Of a stretch of 64,000 nt of DNA, positions 29,473 through 38,439 are shown in pieces. The stretch is from the NCBI RefSeq assembly GCF_004342065.1, contig NZ_SLZU01000014.1:1-64000 (forward strand), read 5' to 3'. Origin of the DNA: Primorskyibacter sedentarius (GTDB lineage: Bacteria > Pseudomonadota > Alphaproteobacteria > Rhodobacterales > Rhodobacteraceae). The first letter of the stretch is position 1. Each line of letters begins with the position of its first letter. The position numbers were made by a program, and so were the translations under genes. The notes under the pieces are model-generated. The model was given only the letters and a program-made list of their open reading frames with translations, was not told where the DNA came from and ran no database searches.

Positions 29473-30207
29473 TCAGGCCGTCCGGTCATCGGGGTGAATG
29501 CGGTAGTGGTACTGTCCCACAAGCGCGAAGCCCATGGAATGATATAATTCATTGGCCGCGTCATTGGCCTGCGTGCAAAGTGCGGCGATTTCCTGCGCGC
29601 CCTGGCTGCGGCCCCAGTGCGCGGCACGGCGCATCAGCCAGCGGGCAGAGCCGTGGCGACGCATCGCGGGGCGCACATGCAGCGCATGGACCATCGCGAT
29701 GCCGTCATGCACCGCGACGTAGCCCACCGCAGAGGGGTGATCATTCGCGCGGCCCAGCAGGGCGGTTTTCGGGCAGGTGCAGCGCTGCATCACTGCGATC
29801 CGGTCGGCGGAAATGCCGCCTTCTGCCCAGATTTCGCGCATGATTGCCAACGGCTCCCATATTTCGAAGGCGGTGACGGGGGGGATGTTGCGGTCGTCTA
29901 TCAGCTCGATCGGGGCGATCAGCAGGTTGACGGGATCGATGACCGCGTAGCCGCGCGTGGCGAGCGCCTCGTCCAGCGCCGTCTCTGCCTGACGGATCAT
30001 GAAGAGGCGGGGCTGGCCCATCGCCTGCATCGCGGTTTCGGCCATGTGGATGTCCGCATCGGAAAAGGCAGCCTCGGCCGTGGCGGCAGAGACGCGCTTG
30101 CCGCCGCCCGCGCCGTCGCGCAGTGTCCAGGGGCCCTCTCGCCATGCCCGCGCGGCAGGCCAGGTCGCCTCTGTCACCGATTGGAGCTGTCCGGCCCGGT
30201 CGGTCAT
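29473..30207 (-). CDS. GNAT-family N-acetyltransferase
   Basis: A 244-residue protein. The C-terminal half is a GNAT fold: AMVHALHVRPAMRRHGSARW carries the acetyl-CoA loop pattern (R-x-x-G), and ANELYHSMGFALVGQYHYRI is the final strand-helix-strand. The N-terminal half resembles no family I can name, although many alphaproteobacterial GNATs have such an extension. The substrate is unknown. The start overlaps the stop of the upstream CinA-like gene by four bases. Confidence 0.85.
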   Translation of the reverse strand: MTDRAGQLQSVTEATWPAARAWREGPWTLRDGAGGGKRVSAATAEAAFSDADIHMAETAMQAMGQPRLFMIRQAETALDEALATRGYAVIDPVNLLIAPIELIDDRNIPPVTAFEIWEPLAIMREIWAEGGISADRIAVMQRCTCPKTALLGRANDHPSAVGYVAVHDGIAMVHALHVRPAMRRHGSARWLMRRAAHWGRSQGAQEIAALCTQANDAANELYHSMGFALVGQYHYRIHPDDRTA

Positions 30208-30926
30208 TCGGGAAACAGATCCGCGAGCCGGGTCATGGCCTGATCGATCAGCGCGCCATCCGTGCCACGGATGACGATATTCGCGCCGTAGACACCGTCT
30301 TTCTGGAACGGGTAGGACCCGATCATGAGGTCGGGAAAGTCCTTGGCCAACACGCCCAGCGGGCCGGCGATCACGCCTTCGCCCTGATTGATCCGCAAGG
30401 TCTGGCTCAGCAGCGGCGCGCCGCCGGTGAGCGTGGGCAGAACGCTGGCCACCATCGCCTGAAACACCGAGGGGACACCGGCCATCACATGCACGTTTTC
30501 CAGTGTGAAGCCGGGGGCGACAGAGACCGGGTTTTCGATCAGCGTGGCGCCTTCGGGGATGCGGGCCATGCGCAGGCGGGCCTCGTTCAGCTCTGCCCCG
30601 GTGCGTGCGTAATGCGCGGCCAGAAGCGCGCGGGCGTCGTCGCGGACATCAATGCTGCGGTCAAAGGCAGCGGCGATGCAGTCGGCGGTGATGTCGTCAT
30701 GGGTGGGGCCGATCCCGCCCGAGGTGAACACGTGGTCATGGTTCGAGGACAGGGCCTTGACCGCCGTCACGATCGTGTCGTGATCGTCCGAGACCATGCG
30801 CGCCTCTTTCAGGTCGATGCCATGCTTGGTCAGTTCGCCCGCCAGGTAATGCATGTTGCTGTCGCGGGTCCGCCCCGAAAGAATCTCGTCGCCGATAACG
30901 AGCATTGCGGCGGTTGGGTTGGGCAT
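30204..30926 (-). CDS. CinA N-terminal/MoaB-type molybdopterin-binding-fold protein
   Basis: A 240-residue protein made of the MoaB/MogA-like domain found in CinA (COG1058). The signature AMLVIGDEILSGRTRDSN and FTSGGIGPTHDDITAD are clear. It lacks the C-terminal nicotinamide-nucleotide amidase domain of full CinA, and may act as an ADP-ribose pyrophosphatase or be of unknown function. The start at 30926 (MPNPTAAMLVIG) removes a non-conserved 32-residue extension. It is the first gene of a four-gene minus-strand operon. Confidence 0.92.
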   Translation of the reverse strand: MPNPTAAMLVIGDEILSGRTRDSNMHYLAGELTKHGIDLKEARMVSDDHDTIVTAVKALSSNHDHVFTSGGIGPTHDDITADCIAAAFDRSIDVRDDARALLAAHYARTGAELNEARLRMARIPEGATLIENPVSVAPGFTLENVHVMAGVPSVFQAMVASVLPTLTGGAPLLSQTLRINQGEGVIAGPLGVLAKDFPDLMIGSYPFQKDGVYGANIVIRGTDGALIDQAMTRLADLFPE

Positions 30927-31290
30927 GCGCTGGCCTCCTGTGGTGCTGCTGAAGGCAGGTATAGGACGCAGGCAGCGCGCTTTCAAACCCTTGCCGCGCG
31001 GGCAGATCGCCGCGACAGGCAAGAGGCCGCAGCCCGCGCGCCTTATTGGGCGGGGCGCGCGCCCGGAAGGCGGTTGGGCGCAGCTATTCGTGATCCGGGA
31101 ATGCAGGTGCTCTGGTCGATAACGGCAGGGCCTGAGGGGGGCGGCGCGGGGCCAGTGCCGGGACGATTGCTAGATGGGCTGGGCATGCGGCGGAACTGCG
31201 CCCACATGGTTGGGGAGCGTGGAAGGTCGGTCGCCATGCGGGCGCAGTATGACGGCGGGCAGATCTGCCCAGCCGTCGTCTCGTCAGGCG
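30927..31290. other. Gene-free gap upstream of the CinA-like operon
   Basis: A very GC-rich 364-bp region between the CinA-like gene and the last gene of the alginate-type operon. Both neighbours read leftward. Only short overlapping frames without family resemblance occur. It should contain the end of the alginate-type transcript and the promoter of the CinA-like operon, but I cannot place either. Confidence 0.4.
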
Positions 31291-32034
31291 TCAGCTGAAC
31301 AGCATGCCGCCGTTGATGTCGATATTCGCGCCGGTGATGAAGGCGCTTTCCTCGCTGGCGAGATAGGCAACAAGGTTACCGATATCTTCGGGCGACCCCT
31401 GCCGTTTCAGCGGCGAGGCGTTCTCGACATTCTTGCGAACCTCGGGCTTGGTGAAGATATTGTGGAAGTCGGTGTCGATCATGCCGGGGCAAAGCGCGTT
31501 GACGCGGATATCCGGGCCCAGTTCCTTTGCAAGGCCGCGCGTCATCGTCATCACAGCGCCTTTGGAGGTCGCATAGGCAACCGCGCCGGGGCCGCCGCCA
31601 TCGCGGCCTGCCTGGCTGGCAATGTTCACGATCGCGCCGGATTTCAGGTGCGGCAGGCACGCCTTGACCATCAGGAAGGTGCTGGTGAGGTTCAGATCCA
31701 TCACCGCATTCCAGTGTTCCAGCGACATTTCGGCAATGGTCTTGCGCGCGATCAGGCCGCCGGTGTTGTTCACAAGGATGTCGACGCCGCCGAATTCGGC
31801 CACCGTCCTGGCAACCAGCGCGTCAACGCCCGCCTGCGAATTCAGGTCGCCCTGAAGGGCAAAGGCCTTGCCGCCCGCCGCGGTGATCTCGGCCACGGCG
31901 CTGTCGGCGCCTTCGCTGCTGGAGAAATAGTTGAGCGCAACATTGGCGCCTTCTTCTGCAAGCCGCATGGCGCAGGCGCGCCCGATGTCACGTCCGGCAC
32001 CGGTGACAATGGCGGTCTTTCCCTCGAGTTTCAT
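31291..32034 (-). CDS. SDR-family oxidoreductase, candidate DEH reductase
   Basis: A 247-residue classical short-chain dehydrogenase. The cofactor motif is [20 protein letters not shown] (Asp in place of the usual Gly-Ile glycine), the structural NNTGG is present, and the catalytic Ser (NIASQAG), Tyr and Lys (AYATSKGAV) are intact. It is the last gene of the alginate-type operon. In Sphingomonas A1 and Agrobacterium, an SDR enzyme reduces 4-deoxy-L-erythro-5-hexoseulose uronate (DEH) to 2-keto-3-deoxygluconate, so that role is inferred from position. A generic FabG-like or sugar dehydrogenase role cannot be excluded, since the operon also contains a beta-hydroxyacid dehydrogenase. Confidence 0.85.
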   Translation of the reverse strand: MKLEGKTAIVTGAGRDIGRACAMRLAEEGANVALNYFSSSEGADSAVAEITAAGGKAFALQGDLNSQAGVDALVARTVAEFGGVDILVNNTGGLIARKTIAEMSLEHWNAVMDLNLTSTFLMVKACLPHLKSGAIVNIASQAGRDGGGPGAVAYATSKGAVMTMTRGLAKELGPDIRVNALCPGMIDTDFHNIFTKPEVRKNVENASPLKRQGSPEDIGNLVAYLASEESAFITGANIDINGGMLFS

Positions 32035-32128
32035 CTGGTCTTCCTTCTTGGTGTTTTTCCGGCGCAGCCTGTGATTGCGGCTGGCACGACTGTTTGACCT
32101 GCGGCACTTGAGGCCTGTCTGGGGGCGA

Positions 32129-32153
32129 CAGGCCCGTACCTGTGTCGGGCCTG
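32129..32153 (-). terminator. Intercistronic hairpin between the two dehydrogenase genes
   Basis: CAGGCCCG (32129-32136) and CGGGCCTG (32146-32153) form an 8-bp stem with a 9-nt loop in the 184-bp gap inside the operon. It may stabilise the upstream message or reduce read-through to the SDR gene. Confidence 0.4.
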
Positions 32154-32218
32154 CCTGTTCATTTCAGATCACGGGCGCGAGGCCCGGTGCTGTGATGCGC
32201 CTATGGGGCGATCTGCGA

Positions 32219-33094
32219 TCAGAGCTTGTGAAAATAGTCGAAGATTTCGGGGACGTTGCCATCGCCCATGCCGGCATCGACGGCAGCTTGCAGGTTATGA
32301 GAGGTGCCTTCGGCAATCTCGGCCCGCGTGCCCATATCCTCTGCCATCTTCAGGAAATAGCCCAGATCCTTGTTGGCATTGTTGATCGAGAAACCAAGAT
32401 CGCTGACGCCATCGACGGCGTAATTCTTGCAGAACCCCATGAAGGGCGAATTCGAGGGGCCGGTCGACATGATGTCGTACAGCTGCTGGCGGTCGACACC
32501 GGCGCGATCCGCCACGGCGAAGGCCTGGCTCATCGTGCAGACGGTCGTCATGCCCATGAAGTTGTTGATCAGCTTGGTGACGTGGCCTGCGCCAAGCGCG
32601 CCAAGGTAGAAGACGTTTTCGCCCTGCTCGTCGAGGACCGGTTTGACCTTTTCAAAGGTCTCCTTGTCGCCTGCGGCCATGATGTTGAGCAGACCGTCCT
32701 TGGCATGGGCCGGGGTGCGGCCAAGGGGCGCGTCGACCATGCCGGCACCTTTGGCGGCCAGATCGGCGCCGATCTTGCGGGTCGAGGCCGGGATGGATGT
32801 GCCGAAATCGATCAGCACGGCGCCTTCCTTGATGCCCGCAAGGATGCCGTTGTCGCCATAGACCAGCTTTTCGACAACTTCGGACGTGGTCAGGCACAGC
32901 ATCACGATGTCGGATGCCTCTGCCAGCTCCTTGGGCGAGGTGGCTTCGCGGGCATTGCCGCGATCGATCACCGCTGAAACGGCATCCTTGTTGAGATCCA
33001 TGACGACGAGTTCGTAACCCCGCTTTTGGAGGTTCTCCACCATGTTGCCGCCCATGAGGCCGAGGCCGATGAAACCGATGACAGGTTTGGTCAT
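32219..33094 (-). CDS. 3-hydroxyisobutyrate-dehydrogenase-family oxidoreductase, candidate DEH reductase
   Basis: A 291-residue beta-hydroxyacid dehydrogenase. The N-terminal Rossmann motif is IGFIGLGLMGGNMVENLQKR, the substrate-binding region is DAPLGRTPAHAKDG, and the catalytic Lys is in GHVTKLINNFMG. Relatives include tartronate semialdehyde reductase and HIBADH; an alginate-using Vibrio employs an enzyme of this family to reduce DEH. With KdgF and a PL15 lyase just upstream, DEH reduction is a plausible job. The SDR gene downstream is a second candidate for the same step. The cupin gene ends 40 bp upstream. Confidence 0.88.
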   Translation of the reverse strand: MTKPVIGFIGLGLMGGNMVENLQKRGYELVVMDLNKDAVSAVIDRGNAREATSPKELAEASDIVMLCLTTSEVVEKLVYGDNGILAGIKEGAVLIDFGTSIPASTRKIGADLAAKGAGMVDAPLGRTPAHAKDGLLNIMAAGDKETFEKVKPVLDEQGENVFYLGALGAGHVTKLINNFMGMTTVCTMSQAFAVADRAGVDRQQLYDIMSTGPSNSPFMGFCKNYAVDGVSDLGFSINNANKDLGYFLKMAEDMGTRAEIAEGTSHNLQAAVDAGMGDGNVPEIFDYFHKL

Positions 33095-33133
33095 GCCGTT
33101 TTCTCCCTTAAGTCTTTCTTGGTGTTTGTTGGA

Positions 33134-33466
33134 TCAGAGGAAATCTTCACGGTGTGGCGTGAAGATATCCAGAAGGGTGCCCGCCTCCAGGCAGGTCGCC
33201 CCGTGTTCGATATTGGGCTGCTTGTACAAGGAGTCCCCGGCGGAGACGATGTAGGTGTCATCGCCGACGGTGAATTCGAACTTGCCCGAGATGACATAGG
33301 TGATCTGCTCGTGCGGGTGGTGGTGGCGCGCGGCCACCGTGCCGGTTTTGAAATGCACCTCGACGCACATCACGTTGTCATTGAAAGCGGCGACTTTCCG
33401 TGTCAGCCCGCCGCCTGCATCAAACAGCTTGTTCTCTGCTGCGGGAAAATAGTTCTTTACGCTCAT
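33134..33466 (-). CDS. kdgF: KdgF-like cupin (unsaturated uronate linearisation)
   Basis: A 110-residue single-domain cupin. The metal-binding motif RHHHPHEQITYVISGKFEF (His-x-His and Glu) and the second motif with PNIEHGATC match the KdgF family, as do the C-terminal LLDIFTPHREDFL and the length. KdgF speeds conversion of 4,5-unsaturated uronates, released by polysaccharide lyases, to the linear keto form DEH. Its place directly after the PL15 lyase fits this role. Assignment rests on family pattern plus context. Confidence 0.85.
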   Translation of the reverse strand: MSVKNYFPAAENKLFDAGGGLTRKVAAFNDNVMCVEVHFKTGTVAARHHHPHEQITYVISGKFEFTVGDDTYIVSAGDSLYKQPNIEHGATCLEAGTLLDIFTPHREDFL

Positions 33467-33496
33467 TGCACATCTCCGCGACGTGTTTCGGGTTCA

Positions 33497-33529
33497 GGCA
33501 CCGGCCGACCAGATTGCGGGGCCGGTGCC
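33497..33529 (-). terminator. Intercistronic hairpin after the PL15 lyase gene
   Basis: GGCACCGGCC (33497-33506) and GGCCGGTGCC (33520-33529) form a perfect 10-bp stem in the 78-bp gap between the lyase stop and the kdgF start. Likely an mRNA stabiliser or processing point within the operon. Confidence 0.45.
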
Positions 33530-33544
33530 GTTATTGGGAACGGG

Positions 33545-35866
33545 TCAGGTATTGGCCAGCTTCTTCATCACCACCTTGAACGTGTTCTCGTCCGTGTCGG
33601 TGAAGTAGAGGTCGGCGTCATAGCCTTGATCGTCCATGAAGTTGAAGATCCGCTTCGGCTCGCTCAGCTTGTAGGGCACGATCAGCGTCGCGATGCGGTG
33701 GCGGGTCGAGGCGGGATATCTGGCATGCAGGCAGGTGCTGACCGGCAGGCCCTCATACTCCGAAGGATCGACGCCGGGAAAGCCCGTCTCTTGTGTCAGT
33801 TCCGGCTTGCCTGCCTCTGACCAGACGACCTGACCGTAGAAACCCGCGCGTTCGCCGGTATTGCGGAAGGTGGTCTTGCCAAGGTCGTAGGGTTGGTTGG
33901 CATGCAGCAGCCAATCCACCGTGACCGGGGTTTCGGCATCCACCTTGTCAACGATCACGAAGTAGCTGCCGCGCACGAAGTAGATCTCGCGTTCGGCCAG
34001 CGTGACCTCTGGCGACAGGCTTTGGTAGGCGGCGGTGGCATCGCCCTTGATGTAGATGTGATCCTCGTGCTGTTCCGCCGCCAGGATCTTGCCGGTTGCG
34101 GCCATCGCCTTGGCCTTGTCCTTGTCGGCATACTGACCCTTGCCGTTGATCAGGATCGCGTTCTTGGACCGGGTCTGGCGGCGCCACTGGCGGTGCATGG
34201 TCGAATTGAAAGCAACGTAATAGCCCGACTGGATCGCCAGATCTTCGCCATATCCGGCCATGCAAAAGGCGTTCTGGTCGCCGTGGCTGTGGCTGATCGA
34301 CCCGAAGGGCGAGGATTTGAACACCAGTTGGATATGGTTGTCCGGGTCCGCCATCGCGTGCTGCACACCGACCCAGCCGATCCCCTTGAAGTGGCGCAAC
34401 CCGTCTTCGGGTGGCGTGGCTTCGACCGCGGGGCAGGAGGAGTGATAGACCAGATCGTCGAAATTGGTGTCCCACCAGCCCCAGTTGTAAAAGGCCATCT
34501 CGGTGCCGGGATTGAGGCGCTCAAGTTCCTCGTAATACCACTGGTAGGCGCCATTGCCGGTCTCGCCCGCATATTGGCGCATGTTGAGACCGGTCTTGAT
34601 GCAGGGCAGGTCGCCCATGGTGCTGTCATCGCCGAACGTGGCGCGGCGCGTATTGGGCGCCTTGCAGTAGAGCGGGAAATCGCCCGTGTTCTGGAAGAAA
34701 GGCCGCTTGTAAAGGTCAAGGCCGGTATAGGAGCGCAGCAGGTTCGCCGCGTCGATCAGATAGGCCATGCCCATCATCCAGTAATTCGTGCCCTCGGCCC
34801 AGCCACCATCGCTGTCGCCCCAGGGCGAATAGACGGTGAACAGGAACTCGATGCAGTAATCCAGCCATTCGCGGGCCTCGTCGTTTTCCTCTTCGCCCAG
34901 CAGGGCGATGCAGGCGGGCACAAGCGTCAGCGAGACAGAGCGCACGGCGTGGCTGTCATAGGGGAAGAGATGGATCTTGGCGTTGATGATCGCATGTTCC
35001 GCGATGTCGCGGGTGCGCTCCATCAGGGCGCCACGCACTTTGGCGCGCTCTTCATCGGTCATCTGGTCGTGCAACCAGTCATAGCCCCATGTCAGCGCAT
35101 TGGTGACGCGATAGGCCCATTCATCCGTATAGGCGCGCGAGGTGACACCCATCGGGTCCCACTCTGCGGCGGCCAGCAGCCATTCCTTGGCGCGGACCAG
35201 CATGGCGGCGTCCTGAGTGACCTGTCCACCGATGGCAAGATGACGGATCGCATACATCAACTCTTGCAGCTCGATATAGGTCTGGCGCCAGACCGGGGCC
35301 ACGCGTTTGTGGCCGGGATAGCCTGCCGGTTCGGCCATCACGTCGCGGTCCATCCAGGGCAGAACGGATTTTTCGTAAAAGCTCGACCAGGTGCAATGCG
35401 CAGGGTCTGCGGCAACGGCCTTGCGGAAATCCTTCAGCCGGTCCGGTGTCAGCCACAGGCGCGGGTGGTCGCCGGTCGCCTTGGCATAGCGGGCACCGCG
35501 GCCAAGAAGCGGCGTTTCGGGCAGACCTTCGGCGACGGTAAAGCTGCGGTCAGAGCTCCAGCTCGTGGCCTGTTTGCCTGTCTCGGGGTCAAAAACCGCG
35601 TAGGACCAGACATAGGAGCCACCGGCCAGAGGAATGTCCGGCGTGAAAAAGTTCAGCGGAATGTCACTGAAGACATGCGTTGATTTGGCGGGGTATTTCG
35701 GATCGCTCGACACGCGCAGCATGTAGCGCGCTTCGTCCTCGATAACCGGCAGCCAGGAAAAACGTGGCGGGTTCTCGGCGATTTCAACCCCGTTATCGGG
35801 CGCATATTGAATCGTCAGACGGCCGGTCTTGGGTTCGTCGAGCATGGGGACGGCTTCGCCGGGCAT
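33545..35866 (-). CDS. PL15-family exolytic oligo-alginate lyase (heparinase II/III-like)
   Basis: A 773-residue polysaccharide lyase resembling Agrobacterium Atu3025 (PL15), which releases unsaturated uronate monomers from alginate ends. The N-terminal beta-sandwich begins ENPPRFSWLPVIEDEARYML. The alpha/alpha toroid carries YDSHAVRS (His306) and GTNYWMMG (Tyr362), which align by spacing with the His/Tyr pair described for Atu3025. The C-terminal heparinase II/III domain has SHSHGDQNAF (His528). No signal peptide is present, so it should act in the cytoplasm on oligomers brought in by the adjacent importer. PL15 also includes heparin-active members, so the substrate could be another oligouronate. 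Confidence 0.9.
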   Translation of the reverse strand: MPGEAVPMLDEPKTGRLTIQYAPDNGVEIAENPPRFSWLPVIEDEARYMLRVSSDPKYPAKSTHVFSDIPLNFFTPDIPLAGGSYVWSYAVFDPETGKQATSWSSDRSFTVAEGLPETPLLGRGARYAKATGDHPRLWLTPDRLKDFRKAVAADPAHCTWSSFYEKSVLPWMDRDVMAEPAGYPGHKRVAPVWRQTYIELQELMYAIRHLAIGGQVTQDAAMLVRAKEWLLAAAEWDPMGVTSRAYTDEWAYRVTNALTWGYDWLHDQMTDEERAKVRGALMERTRDIAEHAIINAKIHLFPYDSHAVRSVSLTLVPACIALLGEEENDEAREWLDYCIEFLFTVYSPWGDSDGGWAEGTNYWMMGMAYLIDAANLLRSYTGLDLYKRPFFQNTGDFPLYCKAPNTRRATFGDDSTMGDLPCIKTGLNMRQYAGETGNGAYQWYYEELERLNPGTEMAFYNWGWWDTNFDDLVYHSSCPAVEATPPEDGLRHFKGIGWVGVQHAMADPDNHIQLVFKSSPFGSISHSHGDQNAFCMAGYGEDLAIQSGYYVAFNSTMHRQWRRQTRSKNAILINGKGQYADKDKAKAMAATGKILAAEQHEDHIYIKGDATAAYQSLSPEVTLAEREIYFVRGSYFVIVDKVDAETPVTVDWLLHANQPYDLGKTTFRNTGERAGFYGQVVWSEAGKPELTQETGFPGVDPSEYEGLPVSTCLHARYPASTRHRIATLIVPYKLSEPKRIFNFMDDQGYDADLYFTDTDENTFKVVMKKLANT

Positions 35867-35900
35867 CGGTCAGTCTTTCTTTGTTGGGTAAGAGGGGGGA

Positions 35901-35926
35901 TCGTGCGGCCCGTGAAGGCCGCACGA
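35901..35926 (-). terminator. Intercistronic hairpin after the binding-protein gene
   Basis: TCGTGCGGCC (35901-35910) and GGCCGCACGA (35917-35926) form a perfect 10-bp stem with a 6-nt loop, 28 bp past the solute-binding-protein stop. Such hairpins commonly protect binding-protein mRNA and give it higher output than the rest of the operon. Confidence 0.5.
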
Positions 35927-35953
35927 AAGAACATTCAGATCAGCAAGGCCGGA

Positions 35954-37516
35954 TCAGCTGTACTGACGGGCGTAGGCCGAGTTCATGACTTCAAGAACTT
36001 CCTGAAGGCCCATCTTGTTGAGCGTCTCGACATAGTCGTCCCAGTCTTCCTTGATGTCGCCGGAACCCAGGATCCAGGCCTGCTGGCGTTCGAGCATGTA
36101 GGTCACGATCGACGGGTAGTACTTGTCGTAGACCGCCTGCTCTTCCTCGTTGAAGGCCACGCCCAGGAACTGTTCTACCAGAAGATCCTCGGTATCGTAG
36201 AGCTCGATGCCCTCGCGTGCCGACTCGCGGGTCCACTGCCATTCATAGCGGTAATCCTGCGGGTAGCCGCGATAGACCTGCGCACCTTCCAGATACATCT
36301 GGCTGTTCACAGGCTGGCCCGAGTTGAGGACCTCGTCCTTGTAGATCGGCTCGCCATCGACCATGTCCCAGGTCTTGCCCTCGACGCCAAAGTTGGCGAG
36401 AAGCGCGCCCTCTTCAGAGAACCAGAAGTCGAAATACTTGATGGTCTCTACGGGATGTTCGTTGGCAAAGGTGATCGCCCAGCCATCGGGCTTCATCGGG
36501 ATGCGGCGGTTTTCCTCGATCCGCACTCCGCTGACCGATTTCGGCGGCAGGAAGGGGATGAAGTTGAAGCCTTCGACCTTGTCCGCCAGCGCAATATTGT
36601 AGCCGGAGGTGGAGGCAAACCAGTCATGGGTCATGCCGCCCAGGTTTTCGCCCAGAAGATAGTCACGCGCGGAAGACCCGCGGGTAAAGACCTCGGCGTC
36701 GATCAGGCCCTCTTCGTACCACTTGGCGATATTGGCCAGCCCGTCACGATAGGCTTCCTGCGCATAGGGATGCGCCACTTCGCCGTCCTTGAGGTAGAAC
36801 TGGTGGTAGACATCCGCCCCGGTGGAGCGCGCATCCCACAGTGTCAGCAGGCGCAGCACTTCTTCCCAGTCGCGGACAAAGAACGGGATCTCGTCCTTTT
36901 CGCCGTTGCCGTTCGGATCCTGATCGCGGAAGGCCACCAGCACGTCGTAGAGCTCGTCGACATTGTCGGGCTGCTCAAGACCCAGCGCATCGAGCCAGTC
37001 CTGACGGACGAACCATGCGCGGGCATATTTGCCGTCGGGCAGGTAGGGAATGTAGTAGACATTGCCGTCAAACGCCGCGATCGCGTTCCAGATATCCGGG
37101 TGCTCGTCGAACCACGCCTTGATGTTTGGCGCATGTTCTTCAACCAGATCGTTGAGCGGAACGAAGGCGCCCTGGGGCCCATATTCGTTGACCGGCTGCT
37201 GGACCTTGGCACCGCCGACGATGTCGGGAAGGTTACCTGTCGCCAGAAGCAGGTTCATCGCTTCGCTTTGATCGGTGGAATTGCGACCCGATGTCTGGTC
37301 GATCAGGTGGATGTTGGTCTTTTCACGTGCGACCTCTTCCACCGGGTAGATCTTGGATGTGTCACCGCCCGGACCGTAGCCCTGAGCCCGCGCCCAGTGC
37401 ATGTGGATCGTCAGCTCCAGCGGCTCTTCGACGATCGGCAGATGGCTCTCGGCGAAGGCCGGCGCCGTGATGGCCGTGGAGCCCATCAGGGCAAGTGCAA
37501 AGGTGAATTTACGCAT
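35954..37516 (-). CDS. algQ: AlgQ-like oligouronate-binding protein of an ABC importer
   Basis: A 520-residue periplasmic binding protein very like AlgQ1/AlgQ2 of Sphingomonas A1, which hand alginate to an ABC importer. The signal peptide is ~residues 1-22 (…AITAPAFA). Shared landmarks are LELTIHMHW at the mature N-terminus, GNLPDIVGG, QGAFVPLNDL, VYYIPYLPDGKYARAWFVR, the Ca-binding loop DPNGNGEKDE (~200-209), LGGMTHDWFAST and RPDGWAIT-like KPDGWAITFAN. The C-terminal QEVLEVMNSAYARQYS matches too. The mature protein is not a lipoprotein. Position between the permease and lyase genes matches Agrobacterium alginate loci. Confidence 0.93.
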   Translation of the reverse strand: MRKFTFALALMGSTAITAPAFAESHLPIVEEPLELTIHMHWARAQGYGPGGDTSKIYPVEEVAREKTNIHLIDQTSGRNSTDQSEAMNLLLATGNLPDIVGGAKVQQPVNEYGPQGAFVPLNDLVEEHAPNIKAWFDEHPDIWNAIAAFDGNVYYIPYLPDGKYARAWFVRQDWLDALGLEQPDNVDELYDVLVAFRDQDPNGNGEKDEIPFFVRDWEEVLRLLTLWDARSTGADVYHQFYLKDGEVAHPYAQEAYRDGLANIAKWYEEGLIDAEVFTRGSSARDYLLGENLGGMTHDWFASTSGYNIALADKVEGFNFIPFLPPKSVSGVRIEENRRIPMKPDGWAITFANEHPVETIKYFDFWFSEEGALLANFGVEGKTWDMVDGEPIYKDEVLNSGQPVNSQMYLEGAQVYRGYPQDYRYEWQWTRESAREGIELYDTEDLLVEQFLGVAFNEEEQAVYDKYYPSIVTYMLERQQAWILGSGDIKEDWDDYVETLNKMGLQEVLEVMNSAYARQYS

Positions 37517-37544
37517 TATATCCTCCTAGTTGTGCGTATCGTTT

Positions 37545-38426
37545 TTATTCCTTCACTCCGCCCAGCAAGATTCCCTTGCTGAAGTATTTCTGGAGGAAGG
37601 GGTAGATCAGCAGGATCGGGATGATCGAGCAGACGATGATCGCCGCGCTGACGGTTTCGAACGAGTAGGCGGCAGTCAGAAGTGATGTCGCGAATTCCTC
37701 GTCATCCGAAAGCTCGGCAATGACTTTGCGCAGGTAGACCTGAAGCGGGATCTTGTCTTCGTCCTGCAGCAGCACCATCGCCCAGAAGAAGCCGTTCCAG
37801 CGAGAGACGATGCAGAACAGGGCGACCGTGGCGATGGCCGGTTTCGACAGCGGCACGAACACTTTCCAGAGCACCTGGAATTCGTTGGCTCCGTCCATCC
37901 GGGCGGCCTCTTCGAAGGACTGCGGAATGCCCTCGAAGAAGTTGCGCAGCAGGATGATGTTGAAGCCGTTGACCGCGAAGCCGATGATGATGCCGAAGTA
38001 GCTGTCCAGCAGGCCAAGATCGCGCATGTTCAGGAAGAACGGGATCAGACCTGCGTTGAACCACATGGTGAAGGCCACCATCAGGTTCCAGAACCGCCGC
38101 CCGAACAGCTGTGGCCGTGACAGGGCGTAGGCGCCGGGGATGATGAACACAAGGCTCATCAGGGTGCCGCCGATCGTGTAGATGAACGTGTTGGCGTAGG
38201 ACGACCAGAACAGCGGTTCGGACAGGACCTGCTTGTAGGCCTCCAGCGTGAAACCGACCGGGGTCAGGATCACATTGCCGGCCCGCGCCTCGAAGCCCGT
38301 GCTCATCGACAGCGATGCGATGTAGATGAACGGGTAGAGCGTCGAGAGGGTGAACAGTGCAATCAGCACCATGTTGATGATCACGAAGAGCTTGTCGCCG
38401 CGTGAATAGAGATTCATGTTGGTCAT
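37545..38426 (-). CDS. algM2: ABC permease, AlgM2-type
   Basis: A 293-residue inner-membrane permease with six membrane helices, the same length as Sphingomonas AlgM2. The EAA loop that contacts the ATPase is FEEAARMDGANEFQVLWKV. It begins MTNMNLYSRGDKLFVIIN and ends with the typical KYFSKGILLGGVKE, as in LplC/carbohydrate permease 2 proteins. It forms a heterodimer with the product of the next gene upstream. The binding-protein gene follows after 28 bp. Confidence 0.9.
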   Translation of the reverse strand: MTNMNLYSRGDKLFVIINMVLIALFTLSTLYPFIYIASLSMSTGFEARAGNVILTPVGFTLEAYKQVLSEPLFWSSYANTFIYTIGGTLMSLVFIIPGAYALSRPQLFGRRFWNLMVAFTMWFNAGLIPFFLNMRDLGLLDSYFGIIIGFAVNGFNIILLRNFFEGIPQSFEEAARMDGANEFQVLWKVFVPLSKPAIATVALFCIVSRWNGFFWAMVLLQDEDKIPLQVYLRKVIAELSDDEEFATSLLTAAYSFETVSAAIIVCSIIPILLIYPFLQKYFSKGILLGGVKE

Positions 38427-38439
38427 GGTCTTCTCTCCC

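Noticed and set aside
33893..35683. Plus-strand open frame opposite the PL15 lyase
   Set aside because: A shadow of the lyase reading frame, with no domain or ribosome site.
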